From NCBI RefSeq assembly GCF_947179515.1, contig NC_067472.1, forward strand, positions 164,936,761-165,000,760: a DNA stretch of 64,000 nt, written 5' to 3'. A program made the translations under genes and the position numbers. The notes beneath the pieces were generated by a model that was given only the letters and a program-made list of their open reading frames with translations, searched no databases and was not told where the DNA came from. This DNA comes from Apodemus sylvaticus. Lineage: Eukaryota > Chordata > Mammalia > Rodentia > Muridae. The first letter of the stretch is position 1, and each line of letters starts with the position of its first letter. Of the stretch, positions 46,651 to 59,158 are shown piece by piece.

Positions 46651-47543
46651 CACATCCCACACAATCAGCTTCTTGTAACACTTACCCTGTTTCAGGGATA
46701 GCTGGTGGCAAGTATGTCAGCCATGTGCATGCACCTCTGCCAGAAGTTCTGCTTGGCAGGGCGAGCAGAGTGCACAGGGGCCCCTGCAGACTCCAGACAC
46801 TGGCTGTCTGAAAGCACTGCTTTCCAGGGTAGCACTGCTCCTCCTGGTACCAGAGAGCACACTCACAGATGGGGAATGTGCACAAGGCAGGTTTCAAGAC
46901 AAGGAGTGAGGGGTGGGCTGTGAGTCTCTGTGCTGCCCCAGCCCCACCACAGGCCCCCAAAGCTCGCTGCTTAGCTAAGCCATTCTGAAAGGCAAGCGTG
47001 CCAAAGCGCCTGGAGACACTTCAAGGAAGCTGGCCTGCACCTTGGCTGTTTGATGGGCTTTGGAGGGTTTCATGCCAGAAGGTGATCTGAGGGTCTCTCT
47101 AATGAGACCGAACAGTTCTGATCAGTGTGCAGTAAGCAGTGGACATTTCTGTTGCTTGTTGACCAACACCCCAAGGCCACAGCCTCTCAGCAGAGATCTG
47201 GGCTCAGGTTGCTCCCACCCCTTCCCAGGCATAGGGTAATCAGTTTATCTCTGGTGTCTTTAATCTACTCAAATCCAGTCACCAGCTACCAGGGACCGAC
47301 ACAGAAGGCCTTTCCAAATTGTGGATCTGGACCTGTTAGGATAACCCAGAGGACCAACATTTGGGAGTGATGCAAAAAATCAGGGGAAAAAAAATAAATA
47401 AAGTTACAGTTGAAGAAAGATCACCTGCTAATTAAAGATCCCTTTGTGCTAAAGCACTGCAGAACAACTGTCACCTGTAACCTTTCTTAGTGAAGTCTTT
47501 AAAGCTCCAAGGAAAGCTCTTCTTTACACATCTGTTTTAGCTA

Positions 47544-47636
47544 TTTTACACACACACACTCACACACACACACACAGATGGAAGAGACAGGGAGATGGAG
47601 GTAAAGGGGGAGAGAGGAGGAGGGGAGGGGGAGAAT
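47544..47636. repeat. (CA)n then GA-rich microsatellite
   Basis: CACACACACTCACACACACA followed by GGAGAGAGGAGGAGGGGAGG. Confidence 0.9.
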
Positions 47637-47687
47637 GAACCAAACATACGTGCCTCTCTCTTGCTTGCTTTTCTCAACCAATATTTT

Positions 47688-47699
47688 CCTTTTTCTTTT

Positions 47700-47763
<64 letters not shown>

Positions 47764-47765
47764 TT
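47688..47765. repeat. (TTTC)n microsatellite
   Basis: About 18 TTTC units running into the poly-T of a B1. Confidence 0.96.
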
Positions 47766-47930
47766 TTTTTTTGGTTTGTTTTTTTTTTTTGAGACAGGGT
47801 TTCTTTGTATAGCCCTGGCTGTCCTGGAACTTACTCTATAGACCAGGATGGCCTCGAACTCAGAAATCCGCCTGCCTCTCTCTGTCTCCCAGAGTACTGG
47901 GATTACAGGCGTGCGCCACCACCACCCGGC
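47766..47930 (-). mobile_element. B1 SINE
   Basis: Antisense: GAGACAGGGTTTCTTTGTAT, ACTCTATAGACCAGGATGGC, GGCGTGCGCCACCACCACCC. It sits next to the L1 tail. Confidence 0.95.
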
Positions 47931-48245
47931 TGTTTTTTATTTTTTATTAGATATTTTCTTTATTTACATTTCAAAAGTTATCCCCTTTCCTTGTTTCCCC
48001 TCCGAAAACCTCCTATATCCCATCCCCCCTCCCCCTGCTCACCAACCCACCTACTCCTGCTTCCCTGTCCTGGCATTCCCCTATACTAGGGCAAGGAGCC
48101 TTCAAGGACCAAGGGCCTCTCCTCTCATTGATGTCTGACAAGGCCATCCTCTGCTGCACATGCGGCTGGAGCCATGGGTCCCTCCATATGTACTCTTTGG
48201 TTGGTGATTAAGTCCCTGGGAGCTCTGAGGGTACTGGTTGTTTCA
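47931..48245 (-). mobile_element. L1 (LINE-1) 3' UTR fragment, mouse type
   Basis: Read on minus, the end is AATAAAGAAAATATCTAATA followed by A-rich sequence; upstream are matches to the mouse L1 3' UTR (plus strand: CCCCTGCTCACCAACCCACC, GGCCATCCTCTGCTGCACAT, GTACTCTTTGGTTGGTGATT). Only about 300 bp remain, a typical 5'-truncated copy. Confidence 0.88.
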
Positions 48246-48454
48246 TGTCAATCAATATTTTCATCTCAAATTCCCCCTTCATGGCAAGCTGTTACTGGGA
48301 GATTTCAACAATCAATAAGTTGCATTTCTGACATGCCACAAACACAATCTAACCACACTGATGCTTATCAAGTGGTGGCAAGTGTTCATTTGCTAGGAAT
48401 GTCCTCTGGGGACAGGTCATTCTGATTCTGGATCCCTATTTTGTTTTTATAGTA

Positions 48455-48622
48455 TTTTTAAAAATTATATATTGGCATATAGGTGTGTGCCCAAGGTATC
48501 CAGCCCTGGAAGATGGGAGTTTCAGGAAGTTAGGAGCCAGCAGACAGGGGTGCTGGGATTTGAACTTTGGTCTCCTGAAAGAGCAGCATGAGCTCTTAAC
48601 TGCTAAGCCATCTCTCTGGCCT
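48455..48622 (-). mobile_element. B2/B3 SINE, diverged
   Basis: Antisense: GGGGTGCTGGGATTTGAACT, CTCTTAACTGCTAAGCCATC, TCTCTGGCC. Confidence 0.85.
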
Positions 48623-50725
48623 CTACACCCTTGGTTTTAAAATTTTCCTTTCCTCTGGTTTACTCAGGATTGCTGAGGCAGAGCCAGGAAGTCTGAGACA
48701 GCTTCAGATTTTGGACCAGAAGGCAAGAAGACGGGCGTAAAGGCCTGGGGTGTTCAGCTTAGCCGCTGTGGTTTCTTTGCCCCCTCCCTCCCCCCGGATC
48801 CCTTTTGACTCCTGTGCACTTGATTTCACTGATCTGAGCAAATGTGAGCAAAAAGAGAACAGGGCTGGTTCTCTTCTCATGTTCATTGCAAGGCAAAGAT
48901 GCTTGAAATTCAGAGTGTTTAGTGATCCAGAGTCACGTGGCCTTCATTAGAGATGCTGGGACCAACCCCTAGGGGGTTCTGAAACCAAGATGGACATCCA
49001 CCGATCACCTGCCAGTTGCTGTGTAAGAGACAGCAGGGGGCATGGGGAAGATGGAGGCCAAGGCTCATGGCTGCAAAACAGGCGTAAGCAGAGGGCCGCT
49101 TTCAGCACAAGCCTCTGTCTGTGTCTTCTCATTGGCTGGTGCTTCTGCCATGCAGCAGCCTATGGGCCCATGGTAGCCAAGAATGTTCTGGCCTCTCAGA
49201 TCTGCACATCTCTCAGAGATGTTGAAAATCCTGCTTTAGGAGCTGAGCGCATTCTTACTACCATCTCGACAAGTGAAAGCAGTGCCTACTGACTTGTGCC
49301 TGATTTATTTGTTGTGTTGGATTAGGAAGAGAGTTCCCAGTCATCATTCTCTCGGTCACATGCCCTCCTCAGCATGGCTCTAAAGCTACCCTCATAACTG
49401 TGGGCAGGCTGGCATAAGAAGACAAACCACGATGTCCCTTGCAGAGGTTAGGTCCCAATGGGCCTTACACACCCCAACCCTTTATCCCAGAACTCATCTG
49501 AACACCATTAAAACACTCAGAAAGGAGCTGCTGGCAGAAGACCATGCAGGGATCACCGGGTCATCCTGGCTATCGCTGTTCTCGAGGACCCCAGACACAT
49601 TCACACACCCGGAACACCTCCGTAGAAATATCTGGTCAACCTGAAAGCTTGGAGGAAATAGCACACAGCTCTTATGTGAAAGTACCACTTTCCAGGGCTG
49701 GGATGACAGGGGAAGTCACAACTGTGTTCTGCCAAGCTCAAGGCTGAGGAGTCCCGAGGGAAGCTAGCTCCCACAGGTACCCTGAAACTTCTGAAGCTGT
49801 GAAGGTGCTCTGCGGGAAGGGAACACACTTCTACTGGAAGAACTGAGATGAACTGTCTTGGATTTGACTACGAGATCAATGGGGTAACATGGGTGAGAAC
49901 CCTTGTCCTACTCCCACCCCTGCCGCCCATAAGTCCTTGGTACGATTGTGGACCAGATGGACATAACATGATAGAAAGTCATCCTGGCCCATAAGAAAGT
50001 CTGTGTCTGAGCCCAGCCTGCCTAACACATGATTGACAGAATAGGGTCATCTCCAGCGCTCGCAGAGACAGGTTTCTTCCCTATGAGACCTAAAATGACT
50101 TGCTCTCTGCAGGCAGGGTTTTGCTTGATGAGTGGTGCCCCCTACAGGGAGCATGCGGAACAGACCTTTGAGTACTCTCTGAGGCCATAATGAGGGCCGC
50201 AGAGCTAGAACTTAACCAGGTCACAACGTATCTGAACTTAGGAGAGAAATCATTCCACGTACACAGTCGGGGGGAAGTCACTGCAAGGGTCACTGAGGGT
50301 ACCTTTACACATTTTTCTTCTTCTCTCCCTCCTTCCCTTCCTCCCTTGAAACAGAAACAACTTCTAGAATGTACGTAGCACCGTTGAGAACGGAGTACAT
50401 TTTGGGATGGATGGATGCCTTTACAGGAGGCAGGCCTTAGGGAAAGGTCACAAACTACAGGTTTTACCAGTGACATTATCCAAATGACAGAAGTACTCCC
50501 AGGACCTGCATAAATCATGCAGACTCCATCCTTTATCTGAGATAATCAGCTCATAGGTTTACAAAGATCAGCCAGAACAGGGCTGATGTGACCTGCCTGA
50601 ACACCTCTGGGGCCCAGAGAACTCCCCTTCCAAAAGATTCATCCATCTAACTAGGAAAAGACAGAAACAAAAGTCCTTTATTCATTTTTTAATGTGGAGC
50701 CAAGAATTGTTTCCCCGTTTCATTA

Positions 50726-50788
50726 ATGTGTGTGTGTGTGTGTGTGTTGTGTGTTGTGTGTTGTGTGTTGTGTGTGTGTATGTGTGTC
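50726..50788. repeat. (GT)n / (GTGTT)n microsatellite
   Basis: GT repeats followed by four TTGTGTG-type units. Confidence 0.93.
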
Positions 50789-51524
50789 CAATACCCATGT
50801 TCTAAAATATCCCAACCATTGTGTGAGAAAATGGGTAAACACAATAAAGGGAACCCCTGCAAACTTTGTGGGTCTCACCTTTGAGGGCCCCAGCTCTGAA
50901 GCACACATCCATGTGTGGCATCAAAGCTTCTGTAGGGGAGTAAGTGCCATTCTATTAGTTGATTTTTTTACTCAAGTCGCACAAGGGCAGGGCCTGGTGC
51001 CCCTCTCTTCACTCTTGAATATCAATGACTAGTTTGATGCTTAATACGGAAGAGACTTTGCACAAATGACCTTAGACAAGTCCCAGGACATGAAGGGTGG
51101 GGTGAGTACCTGTGCAATCAAGACTGGGGTTGTTTACCATAATGCTTTGCCTCATTTGAAGTTAGTCACCCACTAATAACAAATAAAATCTAGCAGAACT
51201 TTCCAGTTAGTAAAAACACACTAGTGCCTGCCAAGATGGCTTTCCTTAGGATGAATCCTTCTCCTTGAATCCCACAGCTGGCTGCCCACCTCAGGGGGAG
51301 TGAGTGACAGCTAAGAGGAGGAGGGGCTTAGCTCAGGCCTTCAGTCAGTTCCATTTTACTACAGATAGAATTTGTCCTCTAGGCCACTAGGACCTTACTG
51401 AACATACTTAGACATTCTTGGGTTTACAGTTGCTCTTCCACATGGAGGAAAGAAAGCAGGGAAGCCATAACTGGATGGGAAGAGGTAGGCAATCGAAGAA
51501 GCTCTACAGTTCTAACACGGTACC

Positions 51525-51757
51525 TTAGTTCAATGGTTAGGAGCACTGGCTGCTCTTCCAGAGGACACAGTTTTGATTCTCAGCACCCACAAGGCATCTC
51601 ACAACCACCTGTAATTTAGTTCCAAGGGATCTGATACTCTGTTCTGGCCTGTGGGAGCACTGAGGGATGCAATCTGTACACAGATGTATGCATAGGCAAA
51701 AATACCCATACATATAAGACCAAAAAAAAAAAAAAAAAAAGATTTAAAAAAAAGTTA
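51525..51757 (+). mobile_element. B3/B2-type SINE
   Basis: TTAGTTCAATGGTTAGGAGC, CTGGCTGCTCTTCCAGAGGA, TCTCAGCACCCACAAGGCAT, poly-A at 51721-51740. Confidence 0.88.
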
Positions 51758-52854
51758 ATTTAAGAAAAACTGAATGCGGCTAGGCAGAGATGAGGTGTAG
51801 CACATGACTCAGACAGCAGAGGGCAGCAGAGGCTCACTGTCTTGGGCTACTCAGTCAAGATAGTGGATTTTTTTTTTCCTCTCAAAGCCTTGCTTTTCCC
51901 AAGCGGAGTTACTGTAGGCCGAGGGCCTTGCAACCCAGCTGTCGTTTCAGGAAAAATGCCACAATTCTCCCATCACAGCCAAGGCAACCAGCTCAGGACA
52001 CCTGCTTCATCTGACAAGAATCAGGTTGGCTATGGCTCTGATGCTTGTGCCTGCATGATTACCCACAAAGCTCAAAGAGGGACAGAAATGGGCACAGGCA
52101 CTGCTGAAACACCCAGGAGGAGCTCCAGAGCTCGGTGCAGACCATTCTCCAGCACGGCCACTCGCACAGGCACAACGTTCGCAGACAGGCTTACCAACAG
52201 CTGAGGGTTCTGTAGCCACTACCTTAAGACGGATATTCTTGCTGTGACCCCTCATGTGCAGCATCTAGAGGCTGGAGCCCTCCCACACCACACTGGTGTT
52301 CTAAAGAACATTTTATCCGATAAGTTGGTTTCAGCCCTAGGAGTCCATCTTCTGCAGAGAAGGGGTCACACGCCTTCCTGAGAAGTCCAGCATCAAGTAC
52401 TGGCTGTGGCTGAACCGGAGGGTCATAGCTCAGCTGCCCCCCCCCCCATTCTCCACCTTGCATCGTGAAGACAGGCCTTGCATGTCCACAGAGGGGCTCA
52501 CTTCATTTACTCCAAAATAAATTTACCTTTAAATGTAGATGAATACTGTCAAATACTCAAGTTAGGAGAAAAAATGTTTTTTAAGAATATTAAAATGGAA
52601 TGAACCTAGCCTTGCAGATCAGACTGCGGCAAAGCTGACTAAGAGAGCACACAGAGAATACACTATGCCTAAGTGTATTCCCTGCCAATGAAGCTTAAAA
52701 TGAGGTTGAGCTCTGATACGTGTGATGCTTTCTGCCTGACAAACAGGAGCGGGAGAAGCGCTGGGCTGATCACCTGCAGATCAGATGCTCGGCAGGCATG
52801 CATCTCACATCCCCAACGCAGACCAAGCAAATCGCAGACCAAGCAAATCAGCAT

Positions 52855-53013
52855 TTGTTCTTTTATGTACGAGTACACCATTGCTCTCCTCAGACACGCC
52901 AGAAGAGGGCGCCAGATCCCATTACAGATGGTTGTGAGTCACCCTGTGGTTGCTGGGAATTGAACTCAGGATCTCTGAAGGAGCAGTCAGTGCTCTTAAC
53001 CACTGAGCTATCT
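52855..53013 (-). mobile_element. B2 SINE
   Basis: Antisense: CAGACACGCCAGAAGAGGGC, ATCCCATTACAGATGGTTGT, GTGCTCTTAACCACTGAGCT. Confidence 0.95.
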
Positions 53014-53505
53014 TCTGTCTTCTTATCTGACTCAGTTTCCTTTCCTTTTTCCCACTCATTCTTCCTGCTCCCCATAGCCAGGTTCATTATCTTTTACAAT
53101 GACGGCATCAGGCAAAGGCATCAGGCAAAGTCGTAAGCTGGTGTGCTGGTTTTGAAGCACATCCGTATTGCAAGAAAGGCAAACCTGGCCATACAGTCCT
53201 CTTGTCTCCATGGGAAAGGGCTATTCCAAGCACTGCCATTCATAGCTTTTACACACCCAAGGGCGTTCCTGCCCCATCTCCCCAAAGCTTTCCCGAATTC
53301 TGCAGCAGATAAAGAAAATGGCCCCCAAAGATAGCCAGAGAAAACACACCAGACATGGTTCTGTTCCCCTTGATGTTTGGCTTTTGTTCAATCCTAGACA
53401 TGAAGGACAAAAGCTGGAGTGTGAGGCTTTTGTAGTTCTCCCTGGGGTCTGCTCTCCTGGGCAGAAAGAAACTCCAAGATCTTGCAGAGCCAAGAGCACA
53501 TAGAC

Positions 53506-53625
53506 CTAACCCAGGCAAGCTGAGGCGCTCACTCCTGGCCTTCTGCTGCCATTCCGACAGCACCTTGTAGACCTCGAGTCCACGTAAGGGGTCAGAACGC
53601 AGCTCCTTGTTTTCTGTGAGCTCAG
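53506..53625 (-). other. Possible unannotated 120-nt cassette exon of Nav2
   Basis: Within the 32.6 kb intron, the minus strand shows a pyrimidine-rich acceptor (TTCATTCTTTCTTGTGCTAG|CT) followed by an open frame: ELTENKELRSDPLRGLEVYK then VLSEWQQKARSERLSLPGL. Starting at 53625, the incoming G of exon A plus CT would give Ala, and ending at TTAG|GTCTAT (53506) leaves one base G, so a 120-nt exon would keep the Nav2 frame on both sides. The donor is weak; the alternative CCTGG|GTTAGG at 53511 would give 115 nt and shift the frame. I do not recognise this peptide in any NAV2 isoform I remember. It may be chance; the acceptor and open frame are seen, exon status is inference. Confidence 0.25.
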
Positions 53626-54164
53626 CTAGCACAAGAAAGAATGAAAATATTTTAAAATGAACTAAAATAATGACTTGAAGACTGGCAAGGTAAAAAAAAT
53701 ATAAAACCAAAGCTGGCTTTGAAGTCCTTGGCCGTCGGGGAGCCCAGTTATCAAGTGCTGGCTCTGAGAATAAATTTAAGTATAGTTATGATAAAATGGA
53801 TACAAAATTTCTATGGTTCCCCATTTCTGAGCTCCTGCTGCATGCCAGGCTTGAGTTGGGGTATGGGGTGGGGGATGGGTCTTACTACCTAAAGTCACCC
53901 CTGGAACGTTAAGTCATCAATTTGACTTACAGGGTAATTAGAAAATGGTATTTCTTGTGATGCGCATCTAAGAACTCTAGGGTAAGAAGAGTAAGGGTTT
54001 TCATCCTTTACAGCCTTGAGGATTATAGGACTGTCAAATATAAACTCAGAAACCTGAATTGAAAGGGCAAAGTTTATAAAGTCCAGGGTCTATATTTGCA
54101 TAGCCACCTTGAAAGCTGACCGACTGTTAGATCATGATCAGATCTTGAGAAACAAGCTTTCACA

Positions 54165-54193
54165 GTAATCTAGGTGTGTGTGTGTGTGTGTGT
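54165..54193. repeat. (GT)n microsatellite
   Basis: About ten GT units after TAATCTAG. Confidence 0.9.
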
Positions 54194-54340
54194 AAAGTAG
54201 AAAGGAGACTATGAAGGAGAGAGACAGAGAAAAAAGAGAGGGTAATGGGAATAGTATGACAGGTAATGTGGGAGAAGGGATCAGAAAGAAGTAGACACAG
54301 TACGGGGAAAAACAGTGGGGTGGTTGAATATTGGTACACT

Positions 54341-54560
54341 GGGGCTGGAGAGGTAGCCAAGCAGTTAAGAGTACTGACTGTTCTTCTAGAGGATTCAGGC
54401 TCTATTCCCACACAGTGGTTTACAACCATCTTCAGTTCCAGTCCTAGGGGATCTAATTCCCTCTCCTGACTTCCTTGGGTACTGCATTACTATGTGATAT
54501 ATAGGAACATATGCAGGCAGAATAATTGTACACACAAAATAAAAATGAAGCATTTTAAAA
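54341..54560 (+). mobile_element. B3/B2-type SINE
   Basis: GGGGCTGGAGAGGTAGCCAA, CTGTTCTTCTAGAGGATTCA, AGTCCTAGGGGATCTAATTC, A-rich tail with AAAATAAAAATG. Confidence 0.85.
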
Positions 54561-54607
54561 AAGATACACTGATACACACACACACACCTTACAATGAAGC
54601 CCATTTC

Positions 54608-54842
54608 TTTATTTTTAAAGTTTATTTTATTATTTTTATTATGTGAATATGGGTATCTATGTTTGCATGTTCACATGTGAATGTGGATTCATGGATTCAT
54701 GTGAAGTCCTGAAGGTATTATTTCCCCTGGACCTGGAGTTATAGGTAGTAATTAGCTGTCACATGTGGGTGCTAGGAACTCAACTTGGGTCCTCTAAAAG
54801 AGCAGTGGTGCTCTTAATCACTGAGCCATCTCTCCAGTGCCC
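54608..54842 (-). mobile_element. B3 SINE
   Basis: Antisense: GACCTGGAGTTATAGGTAGT, GGTGCTAGGAACTCAACTTG, AATCACTGAGCCATCTCTCC. Confidence 0.88.
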
Positions 54843-55261
54843 GTCAGCTTCTAAAACTCTGGTAACCAAAAATTCAAATTAACTGTCACACACAACAAGT
54901 ATGAGAGAAATCAGCAGTGAGTAACCTCTGTTTCCCAGGGTGATTCATGGGAAGTAAATTACACTCAAAATGCCAACTGAATAATTTGGTCCTATGGGAA
55001 AATACTGCATATTGTTACAACTCAGGGTATCTAAGGTATTTAATAAAAGAGCCATTGAAGAATGATGAATTGGGAAGTACTGACAAAAGCTGCACTCTGG
55101 CTGTGGTGGCTCCATGTGTCCCACAGGCCACAGCTGCCTACCATGGACGTCGTGGAAGGTTCTGTCTCTGTGTCCCGGCTTCTTACTCTTTCTCCTTCAC
55201 TCTGGTGTTCACATACTGTCCTGGGGCTCCGAAGGCAAATGCATAATTAACAAAATAATAA

Positions 55262-55525
55262 TTGGCCTGAGGAGATGGCTCAGTGCATACAAGTGCTCAC
55301 TGTGTAAGTATCAGGCCACCAGAACCTAGGCAAAGCCAGATGCAGGAGCATGGGTCTGTAATCCTGGCATTCCCTACAGTGAGGTGACAGAGATAGTAGA
55401 GTCCCTGGAAGTTTGTAGGCCAGCAGGCGACCCAGGGAACAAGACACCCTGTCTCAGACAAGGAGGGAGGGGAAGGACCTACACTTGACATTGTCCCTTT
55501 GTGTGCACATGCACACACAAGCATG
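55262..55525 (+). mobile_element. RSINE1/B4-type SINE
   Basis: GGCCTGAGGAGATGGCTCAG, GTAATCCTGGCATTCCCTAC, CACCCTGTCTCAGACAAGGA; followed by a GA-rich run to 55580. Confidence 0.78.
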
Positions 55526-55582
55526 GAGGGGTGGGGGAGGGACAGGGAGGGAGAGAGAGGGGGAGAGGGAGAGAAAGAAAGA
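55526..55582 (+). repeat. GA/GGGA-rich run
   Basis: GGGAGGGACAGGGAGGGAGA and GAGAGGGGGAGAGGGAGAGA. Confidence 0.88.
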
Positions 55583-56389
55583 CCGATCTTAAAAGAATAA
55601 TTTAGAGTTTGGAATTTACCAGGGCCAATCAATCACTGTGACAGCCACCCATGTGGACTCTCTTCTCACTGGGATTATGTGGACACTTTGCATGGACTCC
55701 TCCAGTGTGGACCCTATCTTGGACTGGCAAGCCTGTGGAGAAGCACCTGGGGGAGCTTGCCAGCACCTTCAATGGCTGTCTGCATCCTTCTGAGTACTGC
55801 AGCACTGGTGTGGCTGGAAAGGGTCTTTAAAGACGACCTAAAGCAGACGCCCTGGTGACTTGCTTGCTACCTGTAGGCAGCAGATAACCAGAGTCACACT
55901 TCTGGAAAGTGGCAAGGCTAGAATTCAAGTTTAGTCATCTCTCTTCCGAGTATTTGCCCTGTCTTTATCTGGAGGCCAAACTCTTCCACAGATATTCGTA
56001 GTCCAGCCCCAGGGATGAGTTTAGCTTCGTACTTGGCCAGGCCTTTTCCTCTTCTAGGGTCCTGTGAGGACTTTGAGTGTGGTAGTTTAATCCAGCCTGC
56101 TAGCTTACCTGACCATCTGCACACAGAGCTCTGTCTCCAGATAACCTTCGGGAGCAAACTTTAAATGCAACCTTGCCTGATGCTGGTTTTCTAAGACAAA
56201 GTGCCCCCAGGCCCCCACAATGGATTGCAGCCCAGAGATCACAGTAATTTTGCAGCTGCTTCCCAGAGGTGACAGTTATCCACTGTTCTCGCTGAGAAGG
56301 GTCACTGTTCCAGAATGACCAAAAAGGCTTAACTGTTACTATGGCAACCTTGGACAGGTCCACTCCAGAACCTGCAAGAGTGAACCCAG

Positions 56390-56533
56390 GGGCGGTGGTG
56401 GTGCATGCCTTTAATCCCAGCACTTGGGAGGCAGAGGCAGGTGGATTTCTGAGTACAAGGCCAGCCTGGTCTACAGAGTAAGTTCCAGGACAGCCAGGGC
56501 TACACAGAGAAACCCTGTCTCGAAAAAAAAAAA
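56390..56533 (+). mobile_element. B1 SINE with 9-bp target-site duplication
   Basis: Sense B1 (GGCGGTGGTGGTGCATGCCT; TTTAATCCCAGCACTTGGGA; CCTGTCTCGAAAAAAAAAAA). TGAACCCAG occurs at 56381-56389 and again at 56534-56542. Confidence 0.95.
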
Positions 56534-57721
56534 TGAACCCAGCATATCTGTTCTCAGATCAATACCCAGTCCAACACTAGGAAAAGGTTTTTTTAGAGCA
56601 GCTCACGCCTTCCTGGGCTACTGTCCTAGCACCAAGGGAAAGCAATGCAGTTGGAATCATTTCAGACTCCTCCCCAAAGCAGAATCCGTTTTTACTCCTC
56701 TGTGCTCGACTCAAGCTCCTCTGCTATGCGCACGTGGGAACTCCTCCCCTCTGCACGCCTCCGCAAAGCAGCGTCTTAGCCCCTCAGTTCCCACAACCAG
56801 CCTGAAGCTAGTCCCACTCATGGTCACGCGCAAATGAAATAAATGAAAGAAAAAGGTTCCACCCAGTATATCCTCCTCTACAGGACTTAGGAGTACCGAA
56901 TCCTTCCATCTATTAGACTCATGATGTCACGGGTGCATCAACATAGGTGACTATCTTACAGTTCTGCCTTCTAATCACTGACTCTTTGTCACCAACCACG
57001 AAGTGCCATGCTTACAGACACTCTTAATCAGTGCACCCAGAATAACAGGGACATGACAAAATGCTAGTCTTCTAACCCGGTCTCCCGACAAGAAGAACAG
57101 CAAAGAGGAGATACAGCTGATGATGCCCAGAGGCGGAGGCCCACCAGGACGCAGAGCAGTTCTCACGTTAACAAGGCCAGCGGCAAGGACAGCTGAGCAC
57201 ATCGCCTATGTTACAGCTCTTCAGTGATCTCACAGGTACAGGAGAAAGTGAGGCTGCTGGTTTTAGTCTCAAGCCCAAAGGAGTTCTTACTGTACCAGGC
57301 CACCGATAGTCACTATAATGTCGATAAAGTAAGCCCGATTTATTAGTTTGGCATGTTAAGACAACTTGCCTTGTTTCAATCTTCACCCCTCCCTGCCTCT
57401 GTGACTGTAGCAAGCATCAAACCTTCTTTTCTGGTACATGTTTATTTCATCCTTTTAAAGGGGGGGGGACGATAAATGAGGTTGTGACACGAGTGGAACT
57501 AAAAAGAAAATAGCTTTTCCTTTTGAAGTAAAACCCAAGACATTTCTATATGCGAGCGTGCTGTATTTATATGGCTGTACTGTGAAAAGTTCTGGAAGGG
57601 TATGCACAGTTTGGTTTATACTGGTGCTTGTTAAGACATATAAAAGAACTTTAAAAAATATGTGTTCTTGTACCATTTTGCAAACAGATGTGATTTTTTT
57701 ATATTCCAAGCACACATTTAT

Positions 57722-57897
57722 GGTTTTTTAAGATATTATTTAATTGTTTTATTTATGTGAGTTTCTTGTGTGGGTACAAGCATCCTAAGGCCAGAAGAGA
57801 GAATCAGATGCTGTGGAGTTACAGGCAGACTCTGTGCTGCCCAGGACGGATGCTGGGGATTGGAACTTGGGATCCGCATCCATCTCTCCAACTCCTC
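57722..57897 (-). mobile_element. B2/B3 SINE, diverged
   Basis: Antisense: GGCCAGAAGAGAGAATCAGA, GGAGTTACAGGCAGACTCTG, GGATTGGAACTTGGGATCCG, CCATCTCTCCAACTCC. Confidence 0.75.
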
Positions 57898-57947
57898 CAA
57901 ACACAATTATATATATACATACACCACTTATGCATGGGGAAGCAAAG

Positions 57948-58045
57948 AGGTGTGGGGTGTGACTCAGTGATATGTTTGTCTAGCATGACGACGCTCTGAG
58001 TTTGATTCCCAGCACCTCAGAAGTGAACCTAACAGACCAAAAAAC
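57948..58045 (+). mobile_element. ID/B4-like SINE fragment
   Basis: GGGGTGTGACTCAGTGATAT, GTTTGTCTAGCATGACGACG, GTTTGATTCCCAGCACCTCA resemble the tRNA-like half of ID/B4. Confidence 0.65.
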
Positions 58046-58926
58046 TACACACGTTAAACAAAAGCTCCTGATTGTTTTGGGGGGTGGGATCACAGAGATG
58101 TGGATGCTCCCTATACCCTGGATTAGACTTTAGTACTGGCTGCAAGTTCCTGGTACCTTGGTTGAGAAATCTGTTAGTCTCACGAAGATAAAAATCTCTC
58201 CCCTACTCTGAAGGGGGGGGGGGGAATGTAACCATTAGTAAACTCTCAAGGGGAACAGGCTCTGTGTCCCAAGTGTTCCTGATTTGGGGAGGAGATAGGA
58301 TGGGACGGGGTTCATTCACAACATGAGGGCTGCCCAGGCTTCTAAGCCACTGCAGGGACTGGGGGGCAGCATGCTGTGGCTCCAGGGGATGGTGTGACGT
58401 GACCCACCATAAGCTCTAGGACACTTGCACCCTGCCACTGGCAACACTTCTGAGAGACCTGGCTGTGGCTTCTACCCTCTGCTTGCCAAGGAGGGCAGGA
58501 AGGGTTTATCTCCCATTGAAGACTTGTGTCCGACCTACCTTAGTTTCTCGAGTGTCTCATGGGCCTGTCCATGCAAAGGTTTATTTTATTACCTTCTGTG
58601 GAGGTCTTCCACGAGCCACTCACCTTGCCTTTTCTCCATCCTAAGCACTCAGCGGTGCAGAGGTCAGATATCATTATATCATCGCCACCCTAGGAACAAG
58701 GCTGTCTGCTTCTTATATGTAAGTCAAGCGCTGCACCGTAGCTTACCCAAAGGTGAAAACATCCACATTACCAGTGCTCCTTCACATCATTTCTGACGAC
58801 TCCCAAAGCCTGCCCCAAGAAACGTGCATTTCTACTGCATAGCATCCATGAAATTTTATCCTCAGATTTCAAATGGCATCTTGTTTCTAGCAAACTGCCT
58901 TATGGCCCATGGCCAAACAAATAACT

Positions 58927-58962
58927 TATTCTGGCTGGCCGGCCCGCTGGCTGGCTGGCTGT
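58927..58962. repeat. (GGCT)n-like run
   Basis: CTGGCTGGCCGGCCCGCTGG followed by CTGGCTGGCTGT. Confidence 0.85.
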
Positions 58963-59158
58963 GGATGTAACAATGCTTTCCCTACTGTGCTAATGTCATT
59001 GATAACATCCTTCCTGCTAAGCTCATGTATGTTTGATTCACAGTTCTTCATCCTGTTTGCAAGTTCGATCTTGACCCCCCGACCCCGACTCACCCAAAGG
59101 AACCAGACAGGTCTGCTAAGAGACAAACTGGCAGAGAACTCCAGAGAAAATGACTCAC

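Larger units (their letters stand above)
26520..59158 (-). other. Nav2: Intron between exons A and B (32.6 kb)
   Basis: Bounded by GTGAGT (59158) and TCTGCAG (26520). This large intron holds most of the SINEs, the L1 tail, the MER-like repeat at 43630 and many microsatellites listed separately. Repeat-poor stretches in which I see no gene are 27730-28900, 34110-34930, 37000-39540, 41000-42330, 44230-45790, 48630-50720, 51760-52850 and 58060-59150. One candidate cassette exon lies at 53506-53625. Confidence 0.85.

Noticed and set aside
58926..59158. Extension of exon A open frame past the donor
   Set aside because: A consensus GTGAGT donor at 59158 and the phase match to exon B show this tail is intronic.
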